From: G963669295 sp963669295
Lineage (GTDB): Bacteria > Bacteroidota > Bacteroidia > Flavobacteriales_D > CALLUQ01
Direction: 5' to 3'
Assembly: GCA_963669295.1 (NCBI GenBank)
Contig: OY769938.1
Coordinates: 620,001 to 684,000 of the forward strand
Length of the DNA: 64,000 nucleotides
Part shown: positions 18,519-26,066 of the stretch, piece by piece
Numbering within the stretch: the first letter of the stretch is position 1
Layout: the number at the start of each line of letters is the position of its first letter
Translations under genes and position numbers: made by a program
Notes under the pieces: generated by a model
Seen by the model: the letters and a program-made list of their open reading frames with translations, nothing else
Databases searched by the model: none
Told to the model about the DNA's origin: nothing

Positions 18519-19243
18519 ATGTATTGGGCATCATACCCGCCAGGCAGGGCAGTAAGCGAGTAAAAAATAAGAACATCCGGTTGTTAGATGGTAAACCACT
18601 GATTCAATATACCATTGAAGCTGCAGCAAAAAGCAAGCTGCTTAGCCGCTTTATTGTAACTACCGACAGTACTGAGATTAGGGATATTGTGTTAGAAGCT
18701 GGGGCAGATGCACCATTCTTACGCCCGGAAAAGCTAGCTGATGATGTTACACCAGATCGACCAGTATTGACCCATGCCATGCAATGGCTGGAAGAACATC
18801 AAGGGTTTAAGGCCGACATTGTGGTATTGCTGCGTCCTACCACTCCTTTTAAAACACCTGAAATTATTGATGGTGTCATCCAAATGTTAATCGACCACCC
18901 TGAAGCCGATTCGGTACGCACCATGACAGAAGCCGAAAGTGTACACCATCCTTTTTGGATGTATAAGATTGGGGAAAACAATAAAGCCGAGCAATTGTTG
19001 CCCGAATACCCTATCGATCAGTACAACCAAAGCTGGCAGCTCCCCCCTATTTATCGCTTAAATGGCGTAGTAGATGCCATGCGTGCCTCGGTAATTTTAG
19101 ACCCCAACAAAACGCTGTATGGCGACGATATGCGTGTGCATAAGGTTTCGGATGTTAACTCGCTTGACATCGATACAGAGTTGGATTTTAAGATTTGTGA
19201 AGTGTTTATGAAGGAGCGCAAAGCAACTAATGCACCACAGTAA
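18515..19243 (+). CDS. Acylneuraminate cytidylyltransferase family protein (CMP-nonulosonate synthetase type)
   Basis: A 242-residue CMP-sugar synthetase. The CTP-binding loop IIPARQGSKRVKNKNI (residues 6-21) and DGKPLIQYTIEAA are diagnostic of the NeuA/LegF/PseF group, as is LLRPTTPFK. It would couple CTP and a nonulosonic acid (sialic, legionaminic or pseudaminic type) to give the CMP-sugar. The start overlaps the CBS-aminotransferase stop by 4 nt (ATGA). No nonulosonate synthase (NeuB type) is in the window, so the exact sugar is open. The last five or six codons overlap, antisense, the end of a decayed T9SS sorting domain, so the extreme C-terminus may be acquired. Confidence 0.88.
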   Translation: MNVLGIIPARQGSKRVKNKNIRLLDGKPLIQYTIEAAAKSKLLSRFIVTTDSTEIRDIVLEAGADAPFLRPEKLADDVTPDRPVLTHAMQWLEEHQGFKADIVVLLRPTTPFKTPEIIDGVIQMLIDHPEADSVRTMTEAESVHHPFWMYKIGENNKAEQLLPEYPIDQYNQSWQLPPIYRLNGVVDAMRASVILDPNKTLYGDDMRVHKVSDVNSLDIDTELDFKICEVFMKERKATNAPQ

Positions 19244-19480
19244 CGTGTTTGCGTAATACATTTGTTTCGGGGCCGGGAATTGTAATGCACATATTGTACT
19301 TGCCATGCATATACTCCACCCTCAACCAGTTCCCCAAAATAAGTCCCATCCCAAGCTATTGTTTCATCGTTTGAAGCAAAAATCAGCAACTCAAAAATAT
19401 CATTAATAGCATCTGCATTGGGGGTAAAAGCATTATTGGCTATAGTATCAAAAACCCGTACACATTGCTAGATGGAGACC
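19227..19480 (-). pseudogene. Remnant of a T9SS type-B (gliding-motility-associated CHU_C) C-terminal domain
   Basis: Read on the minus strand from about 19480 down, one frame gives AFTPNADAINDIFEL, then FASNDETIAWDGTYFGELV and EGGVYAWQVQY. These are the recognisable parts of the C-terminal sorting domain of gliding-associated proteins, whose usual form is F.PNGDG.ND.F and WDG.Y.G....GVY.W. Near 19290-19310 the frame shifts, and the natural end IPGPETNVLRKHVTVVH with a TAG stop (19227-19229) continues in a second frame. The stretch between the F.PN and WDG parts is also too short, so there is an internal deletion as well. No upstream coding part is left. The gene is dead; its stop region overlaps the cytidylyltransferase 3' end. 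Confidence 0.75.
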
Positions 19481-19517
19481 AATGAAATCGTGATAAAGGT
19501 ATGGCAAAACATACTTC

Positions 19518-20441
19518 CTATCCAAAATACTTACGCATCCTACTTTTCACAAATCTGCCGGCTTTGAACAGCACATCTTTTTCCTTTTTTTGCAGTCGAG
19601 TAATGCGTTGCTTATGGGCATCAAACTCCCTCGCATCAATTACCGGTGCCTCCATTGTTCCCGATCGTTGCGCAAAGCTATACAGCTCATAAGGGTTAAC
19701 AGTGTCCATGGCATGAATTTGTTTGGTGGTCAACCCTGCCATTAAGAACACATTGTTTAAAGAGTGAGGAGTAAAGTAATAGGTATGTACTACCCGCAAA
19801 TAACTTTTCGATAAGGGAAACCCCGGATTTTCTGCATTGGGAACCGCCACATACAACACCCCATTTTCGCTTAACGTAGCAGCCACCTTTTTTAATACTG
19901 CTACCGGGTTCATAAAGTGTTCCAATACATGCCGCATGATGATGAGGTCAAACTTGCCTTGATGGGGTTCGTCCCAGTTGCTGTCGACATCTCTCGACAC
20001 CACTTCCACTCCCAGTACTTTCAAGTTTTCGGCACAATGGTCTGAAGGTTCAATGGCGTATAGTTCGGCTGTTGGGTATAGCTCTTTTTGGAGGTAGGCC
20101 AACGACCATCCCATGCCAGAGCCAATGTCGAGTATGCGTTTAGGTGCTGCGGTTAAGGGATGCAGTTGTTGCATTCTTGCTACCACCTGCTTCACAGTAC
20201 GGTACCGAACAGCGTCTGTTTCCTTTGTCAATACATCCGACCGGTAATACTTGTCGTATTCGTGTTGATAAAAATGCTGGTAACGGTCTTTTGTCCATCG
20301 AGGGTTCAAGTAACCCAACCCACAATTGGTGCACAACGAATAATTCAATGGCAGATCAAACTTCCCTTTTTTGGCCAGTGTTTCATAGTCGCCCGAACCA
20401 CATACCGGACAATTTACTTCTTCGAAATCATTCATATTCAT
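19518..20441 (-). CDS. Class I SAM-dependent methyltransferase with N-terminal zinc ribbon
   Basis: A 307-residue protein. An N-terminal zinc-ribbon-like segment has Cys11, Cys14, Cys37 and Cys40 (CPVCG and CTNCG). The methyltransferase domain has motif I ILDIGSGMGWSLAYL near residue 105, followed by IIMRHVLEHF and VLKKVAATLSENGVLYVAVPN, which are typical of the Methyltransf_11/23 group. Ribbon-plus-methyltransferase proteins of this type often modify sugars of surface glycans or 4-keto sugars. It is the last gene of the minus-strand unit and overlaps the preceding gene by 14 nt. The methyl acceptor is unknown. Confidence 0.85.
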   Translation of the reverse strand: MNMNDFEEVNCPVCGSGDYETLAKKGKFDLPLNYSLCTNCGLGYLNPRWTKDRYQHFYQHEYDKYYRSDVLTKETDAVRYRTVKQVVARMQQLHPLTAAPKRILDIGSGMGWSLAYLQKELYPTAELYAIEPSDHCAENLKVLGVEVVSRDVDSNWDEPHQGKFDLIIMRHVLEHFMNPVAVLKKVAATLSENGVLYVAVPNAENPGFPLSKSYLRVVHTYYFTPHSLNNVFLMAGLTTKQIHAMDTVNPYELYSFAQRSGTMEAPVIDAREFDAHKQRITRLQKKEKDVLFKAGRFVKSRMRKYFG

Positions 20442-22230
20442 GAGTGGCGTGTTTAATGCTTTGAATTACTCGTTCGCTGGTTTTTCCATCTACTTTGTGC
20501 GCATACTTATGAATGAACTTTTCATAAGCATCTGCATTAATCTTAGCAGTGCCTTCCTGCAAATTTACAACGGTTTCCCTAATTTCCGCTGCTCCACTTG
20601 TTAAGAAAGCGACCCCTTCGGCCACATATCCTTGCAAATCGCTTTTGTTGTAATCCAATGTAAGGAGTGGTTTCCTAAAGTAAACCACCTCAGCACCCAC
20701 CGTCGAATAACAGGTAATAAGGGCATCGCATTGCGACAGCAACAGGTATAAATCGCTACGTTCAATCGTATAGTTTGTACAGCCTACTTCGCAGGCAATG
20801 TTATGAAAGAATTCATCTTCCATTTCTTGCGGGTGAGGCTTCAGTAACAAGTGTACTTCGGGCAAATCCTTTACCGCTTCAAACACATCTTTTGCCGCCT
20901 TTATTCTTTCCCGATCATCTCGAAATGGTTGAGAGGCAAACATCAATTTAAACCGTCCTTGTGTAGTGGTGGCGGTACGGGTTAAATTTTGAATAACATC
21001 GCTTCTTATTTGGCCGGTGGTAACAATGCTTTGCTCCGGGTAATGGCCAAACTTAAGCAATGCTTGTTTCCAGTATTCGCCCCAAACCAACATCAAATCG
21101 GGTACCGGATGGTACGCCATATCGGCCGGGCTAAAATTGTAATTCATGTTGGCTTTGTGCATGGCTCCGTGCTGAATGCCAATGGCTTTCATGCCTTCTG
21201 CTTTTGCTGCATCTAAAATGGTTTTAGTAAATGCATTGTTTTCGCCAACAGCAGTAATCGTTTTAAACGTTCCAGCCGAAAAATATTTTCGGTAGGCGAG
21301 GTACTTCAATAAGTACAAACCAGAGGAGCGATGCAATTGCTTTAACTGTGCTAAGATAACCTGTGTTATGGGATCTTTTACCTCCACCTCATAAGCCTCC
21401 TTAAATTGCTCCATGATTTGCCGGTGTTCTTTTTTCAATGCACCATTAAGCCACCCCCTTACCAGAATGCCCTCACTGTAAATGGTTTTGCGTTTAAAGG
21501 GATAGTGCCACAACCGCCAAAAGCTTACCGACGATGCCGCATGTACCGTTCCTGGCACGGGCAATTCGTCCACCACCGCAAACGAATCATCCAACTCTTC
21601 CAGCATATATCCTAAAAAAGGATTGTCTTTTCCAGGAGAAAGGGTGTGTTTGTTGAGCAGGGGCTGCTCGTGCAATGCGTTGTTTAAAATGAAGTGGGGA
21701 GGTTGTTTGGCCGGAGATCGAAACAACTCCATAAAACTTCGCCAGCCCACCGCCAAAAAGTACTTGATTAAAGGCGCTTTGCTTTTTCTAACAGTGGAGC
21801 TGCGCATGAACATGTTCACTTTTGCAGGAACTTGAATCATGTTTACCCCATTAGAAGGCACCGTATACCAGCTTACCTGTTCGTGCTTTTCTGTAATTTC
21901 TTGCAGCAGCTGTTCGGTGTAAAAGAGGTCTTTGATGTGGTAATAAATTCTGAACCGGTGGTAGTACCACAAATGAAAGTTGTGGTGAGTAAAGTAATCG
22001 ACCAAAGGTTTTCCATTCACCTCTTGTAGCGGAAATGCTAACAAGTATTGCTGTACACGCTCGTCGATCTCGTCTTTTACAACAGGTGATGGTTGAAGCA
22101 CAGTGGCTTTATAGTTATTGATGGATGGCACAGCGGGATTAAACGTGTACAGTACTGCATCGCTCAGCAACTGAAGCACCTCCTGGTGTTCCCCTTCGCT
22201 TAAGGGTCGATCCACAATTACGGCATTCAC
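20428..22230 (-). CDS. Large GT-B-like surface-polysaccharide transferase (putative)
   Basis: A 600-residue protein without a recognised N-terminal family. The C-terminal half (from about residue 330) has GIQHGAMHKANMNY, LMLVWGEYW, LLLKPHPQE and CDALITCYSTVGAEVVYF. The HG, HP and Ser-Thr elements in this order are shared by capsule/Kdo-type, CDP-glycerol-type and sialyl- or polysialyltransferase GT-B enzymes. Given the CMP-nonulosonate synthetase nearby, a CMP-sugar transferase is possible, but this is inference. The first 300 residues contain no membrane segment I can see. It overlaps the flippase gene by 4 nt and the methyltransferase gene by 14 nt. Confidence 0.65.
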   Translation of the reverse strand: MNAVIVDRPLSEGEHQEVLQLLSDAVLYTFNPAVPSINNYKATVLQPSPVVKDEIDERVQQYLLAFPLQEVNGKPLVDYFTHHNFHLWYYHRFRIYYHIKDLFYTEQLLQEITEKHEQVSWYTVPSNGVNMIQVPAKVNMFMRSSTVRKSKAPLIKYFLAVGWRSFMELFRSPAKQPPHFILNNALHEQPLLNKHTLSPGKDNPFLGYMLEELDDSFAVVDELPVPGTVHAASSVSFWRLWHYPFKRKTIYSEGILVRGWLNGALKKEHRQIMEQFKEAYEVEVKDPITQVILAQLKQLHRSSGLYLLKYLAYRKYFSAGTFKTITAVGENNAFTKTILDAAKAEGMKAIGIQHGAMHKANMNYNFSPADMAYHPVPDLMLVWGEYWKQALLKFGHYPEQSIVTTGQIRSDVIQNLTRTATTTQGRFKLMFASQPFRDDRERIKAAKDVFEAVKDLPEVHLLLKPHPQEMEDEFFHNIACEVGCTNYTIERSDLYLLLSQCDALITCYSTVGAEVVYFRKPLLTLDYNKSDLQGYVAEGVAFLTSGAAEIRETVVNLQEGTAKINADAYEKFIHKYAHKVDGKTSERVIQSIKHATHEYE

Positions 22231-23687
22231 TTCATTCCCTTTTTAAACTTCGACCATTTGAATCCCATGATTTCTTTGCGGTACAAAATAATTATACTTG
22301 TTCCAATCACAAACACCACACTGCCTGCAGCAAGGTACTGATTGATGTTCCAATAGGTTTTGGCCCATTCCATGCCGATGGTATACAACATAATTAAATT
22401 GGGAAACACATATAATTTCTGCACATTCCACTTGATGGGCACCTCCCGGTTTTGGTAGTAATAGACCAATGTGGTGAGCAACATGCTCGATGCCATGGTA
22501 GCGATAATGGCTCCATATATGTTGTACAACGGAATCAACCAATAATTCAATCCGAGGTTCATTAAAAGACTGGCCAAATTGATGTAAAAGAATACCCGGG
22601 TTTTCTTCTTGAAGTATACTGGCGTGGCAAAAATGAGGTATTGTGCCCGCATGATGAAGCGGATGAATACAATGGCAATAAGCGTGTAGGCCAACCGAAC
22701 ATCTGTTTCATAAAAATAGTCGAGGTAAAACATGGTAGGCAAAATGGCGCAGGCAACAATAACCTGTGTTTGCGCCAAAAAGATGTTGGAAGCCCTCCTT
22801 AAGTTATCCATGTTCTCTTTAATCCCTTCCTTCATCATCCTGAACATCTCCGGCTGATTGGCTCCATGAAGCCCCAATAAAATCATTTCAATGCCTGCTG
22901 CAAAACGAAGGGCCGTATCGTAAATTCCCAGGTCTCTTGGCTGCGATTCTAAGAAATACCGATCGGCAAATAGCAACCCCCAACTCACCAGTCCATACTG
23001 TGTAATGGGCAAGCCAAATTTGATCATGGGCTTTAAAAACTTTCTATTGTACTTAAAGCCGTTTTGGTACCAGGTATGTGCCAATACACAAACAGATACC
23101 ACTCCTCCTCCTACACAGCTGCCATATACGTAACCGAGAAAACTCATGTCGTAATAAAACAAACCAATGACCTGCCCGGCAATCCTTACCAACCCAAATG
23201 CCAAACTTACCACTACAAACTTCGATACCTTTTTTTCGTTGCGGTACAACGCTGCAGCAGTATTGTTGATGGCTCTACTAATGCCAATAATGATAGCGGC
23301 ATATCCGTATGTAGCAAAATCTTGCAATTCTTTTTGCTGTAAAAAGCTCACCACAAAGTCGCCAGCAACCAGCCCTATTCCCAATACAAGTGCTCCCCGC
23401 AACAGGATAGAGTTGAAGGCAGTGGATACCATCACCTTGAAATCTTTTTCTTCGTCTTTATAGTCGTAGTAAAAACGCGCTACAGCAATGCCCATAGAGA
23501 GTGCCACAAAAATGAATACTATCGCAGTGATGGATTCTGAAATGGCCAGGTGCGAAAAGTCAACAGGACTAAGTCGCCCCTCCCCTTCTATGATGGGTTG
23601 GATGAGCAATTGCAATGCCGGTGCTACGGCAGCAATAAGGGTGTAAATGATGGATAACTTGAAATATTCTTTTACATCCAGCTTCAT
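22227..23687 (-). CDS. Oligosaccharide flippase family protein (Wzx-like)
   Basis: A 486-residue integral membrane protein with about 12-14 hydrophobic segments, of the polysaccharide biosynthesis/MOP flippase superfamily. Supporting patterns are the N-terminal helix followed by a basic loop, the paired helices of about 20 residues through the length, and LNYWLIPLYNIYGAIIATMAS near residue 385, a well-conserved part of Wzx/RfbX-type proteins. It should move undecaprenyl-linked repeat units across the cytoplasmic membrane. Its start abuts the stop of wecB without a gap and its stop overlaps the next gene by 4 nt. Confidence 0.9.
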   Translation of the reverse strand: MKLDVKEYFKLSIIYTLIAAVAPALQLLIQPIIEGEGRLSPVDFSHLAISESITAIVFIFVALSMGIAVARFYYDYKDEEKDFKVMVSTAFNSILLRGALVLGIGLVAGDFVVSFLQQKELQDFATYGYAAIIIGISRAINNTAAALYRNEKKVSKFVVVSLAFGLVRIAGQVIGLFYYDMSFLGYVYGSCVGGGVVSVCVLAHTWYQNGFKYNRKFLKPMIKFGLPITQYGLVSWGLLFADRYFLESQPRDLGIYDTALRFAAGIEMILLGLHGANQPEMFRMMKEGIKENMDNLRRASNIFLAQTQVIVACAILPTMFYLDYFYETDVRLAYTLIAIVFIRFIMRAQYLIFATPVYFKKKTRVFFYINLASLLMNLGLNYWLIPLYNIYGAIIATMASSMLLTTLVYYYQNREVPIKWNVQKLYVFPNLIMLYTIGMEWAKTYWNINQYLAAGSVVFVIGTSIIILYRKEIMGFKWSKFKKGMK

Positions 23688-24755
23688 CTAAGCCTGGTTT
23701 AAGCATTGAAGCACCTTTGCAGCAATGGCATCGCCCGAATGTCCATCGCCATACAGTTGCTCTTCGAAGTGCGCTGTTTTATCAATACACGCCTCAAACT
23801 GTTGATACAATGCATCGGCATCGGCTGCTACCAGAAAGTTATACCCGTGCTTCACCAACTCTACCCACTCTGTTTCATCGCGCACGGTAAGGCAGTATTT
23901 CTCAAAGAAAAATGCTTCCTTTTGCAAGCCTCCGCTATCGGTCATCACCATGCTGCAATGTTGAAGCAATCGCACCATTTGTAAATATCCTACCGGGGCA
24001 ATGGTGTCTACTTTCAGTTCAATGCCTTCGTGTTCAATAATTTTTGCTGTACGCGGATGGATGGGAAATACCACCCTGGTATGGGCATGGATGCGGTTGA
24101 GTCCTTCAATAATACTGCGCAGCCGGTCGAGATCGTCGGTATTTTCCTGCCGGTGGATAGTACATAACACAAAAGGAGATTTGGGCAACTCTTCCGCCAG
24201 CTTACTGGCCTTTTCTTTATAAAACAAAGCCGCATCATACATCACATCCCCCGTTTTTATCACTTCACCCAATTGTTTCCCTTCATTCGATAAGTTTTGT
24301 ACCGCGGTATCTGTTGGACAAAACAACAGGTCGGAAATACGATCGGTAAGGATGCGGTTAATTTCTTCGGGCATGGCCATATTAAACGAACGCAGTCCAG
24401 CCTCCACATGTGCTACAGGAATGTGCAATTTTTTAGCGGCCAATGCTCCGGCCAAAGTAGAATTGGTATCGCCATACACCAGCACCATGCCGGGCCGTTC
24501 GTCGAGCAATACCTTTTCAATGCCTTCCAGCATCTTGCCGGTCATTTCACCATGGTGCATCCCATTTACCCCCAGGTTGTAACTGGGGTGGGGAATTTCC
24601 ATTTCTTCGAAAAACACTTCCGACATGTTGTAGTCGTAATGCTGTCCGGTATGTACTACCACCTCTTCTACCTCCAGTGCAGCAAGGCTACGGCTTACTA
24701 CTGCAGCTTTTACAAACTGGGGGCGAGCGCCTATTATGGTGACTATTTTTTTCAT
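23688..24755 (-). CDS. wecB: UDP-N-acetylglucosamine 2-epimerase (non-hydrolysing)
   Basis: A 355-residue epimerase that interconverts UDP-GlcNAc and UDP-ManNAc. Signatures are IIGARPQFVKAA at the N-terminus, VHTGQHYDYNMS, VYGDTNSTLAGA, HVEAGLRSFN with MPEEINRILTD, and in the second domain HRQENTDD and TDSGGLQKEAFF. It is of the non-hydrolysing type and of usual length; hydrolysing NeuC-type enzymes differ in the GLRS.....E.NR region, but I cannot exclude a variant activity. It supplies ManNAc units or a precursor for the acidic sugar of the glycan. Its start overlaps the upstream glycosyltransferase stop by 4 nt (ATGA). Confidence 0.93.
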   Translation of the reverse strand: MKKIVTIIGARPQFVKAAVVSRSLAALEVEEVVVHTGQHYDYNMSEVFFEEMEIPHPSYNLGVNGMHHGEMTGKMLEGIEKVLLDERPGMVLVYGDTNSTLAGALAAKKLHIPVAHVEAGLRSFNMAMPEEINRILTDRISDLLFCPTDTAVQNLSNEGKQLGEVIKTGDVMYDAALFYKEKASKLAEELPKSPFVLCTIHRQENTDDLDRLRSIIEGLNRIHAHTRVVFPIHPRTAKIIEHEGIELKVDTIAPVGYLQMVRLLQHCSMVMTDSGGLQKEAFFFEKYCLTVRDETEWVELVKHGYNFLVAADADALYQQFEACIDKTAHFEEQLYGDGHSGDAIAAKVLQCLNQA

Positions 24756-26050
24756 TCCACTACCGATGCTAATAGCGCGGCTAACTGTTGGGTTAATGTT
24801 TTCCTCGAATACTTCTCGATGCCAACGCTTCTGGAAGTTAATTTATTCTGTTGATAATCGTTAAACAACGTTAAAATATTTTGCTTCAGCCCTTCCAAAT
24901 CATCAAAGTCGGAAACGGTGCCGGCCTGTGTTTCTGCCATTACTCGTGCGGCATCGCCATCGGTAGCACCAATGCCAATGATGGGCCTGCGTGCCGATAG
25001 GTATTCAAAAAATTTGCCGGTAAGGATGCCTTTTGCATTGTGCGTATTGTTGAGCAATAGCAACAATGCTTGCGATTGCTGTTGCACTTTAATCACCTCA
25101 TCGTGCGGCAGGTAATCTATTTTATTGAGGTATGGCATGAGTTCATATTCCTCTAAGCTCTGTAATACCGATATATCTACCTTACCTACCAACTTTATTT
25201 CGAGGTGCTCTGCCAGTGTGCTATGCTCCTTTACCAGTGCTGCCAGAGCTTTCCATAGCACAGGATGGTTTCTCGACTTCACCAACGAACCGATGTGTGC
25301 CAGCGAAAAACGTTCATCCATTTGCACTTCCTTCAATGCCACATCGCTTTCGTCGTAGCCATTGGTAAGGGTGGCTGCATGTCGGGCACCCAGGGCTTTC
25401 AGTTCATCGCGTAAGGTATTGCCAATGGCAGTAACCACATCGGCTTGTTGCAAGACCTCTCGTTCCAACCTACGGTGTTTTTTATCGGCCATAGAGGTCA
25501 GCATCAAGTCTTTGTAAAAATCGATGTTGGTCCACGGGTCGCGAAAGTCGGCCAGCCAGGGCAAGCCTGTTTTGCGTTTGATGCCCATGGCAATGAGGTG
25601 CATGCTGTGGGGCGGGCCGGTAGATACCATTGCATCTACCGGATGGGTATTGAGGTAGTTGAGTAAGTACTTGATCGAAGGCTTGACCCAAAACTTACGG
25701 GCATCGGGAATGAAAAAGTTGCCCCGCACCCATACCGACATCTTCTCTGTGGCCTTTGGCTTTTGCTGCTCGGTTAAAAAGCCGGTATTGATTTTTTCGT
25801 CTTTCTTCTGTCCAATGAATTTTTTGTAAACGCCATAAGGTTCCCATATAGGGGTTTTGATAACCTCAACATTTTCAGGGATGTCTTGCGCTAACGATGT
25901 ATCAATGACCGGAGCTTCGCCATTGGATGCCGTATAAATTACCGGCTCCCAGCCAAACTCCCGCAAGTATTTCACAAATTTAAGCCAACGCTGTACGCCG
26001 GCACCTCCGGCCGGAGGCCAATAGTAGGTAATGATCAATACTTTCCTCAT
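24752..26050 (-). CDS. Glycosyltransferase, GT-B fold (GT4-like)
   Basis: A 432-residue enzyme beginning MRKVLIITYYWPPAGGAGVQ, the standard N-terminus of a Bacteroidota GT4 subgroup, followed by the DFRDPWTN motif near residue 170 and NGYDESD near 235. The donor site near the end reads GILTGKFFEYLSARRPIIG, matching the SGKIFEYLA element in the protein at 361-1650, so the two are relatives. It couples to wecB by a 4-nt overlap, so it may use the ManNAc-type donor or a derivative, which is inference. It is 16 nt downstream of the YfhO gene. Confidence 0.87.
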   Translation of the reverse strand: MRKVLIITYYWPPAGGAGVQRWLKFVKYLREFGWEPVIYTASNGEAPVIDTSLAQDIPENVEVIKTPIWEPYGVYKKFIGQKKDEKINTGFLTEQQKPKATEKMSVWVRGNFFIPDARKFWVKPSIKYLLNYLNTHPVDAMVSTGPPHSMHLIAMGIKRKTGLPWLADFRDPWTNIDFYKDLMLTSMADKKHRRLEREVLQQADVVTAIGNTLRDELKALGARHAATLTNGYDESDVALKEVQMDERFSLAHIGSLVKSRNHPVLWKALAALVKEHSTLAEHLEIKLVGKVDISVLQSLEEYELMPYLNKIDYLPHDEVIKVQQQSQALLLLLNNTHNAKGILTGKFFEYLSARRPIIGIGATDGDAARVMAETQAGTVSDFDDLEGLKQNILTLFNDYQQNKLTSRSVGIEKYSRKTLTQQLAALLASVVE

Positions 26051-26066
26051 CGGGCACTTTAGCCAA

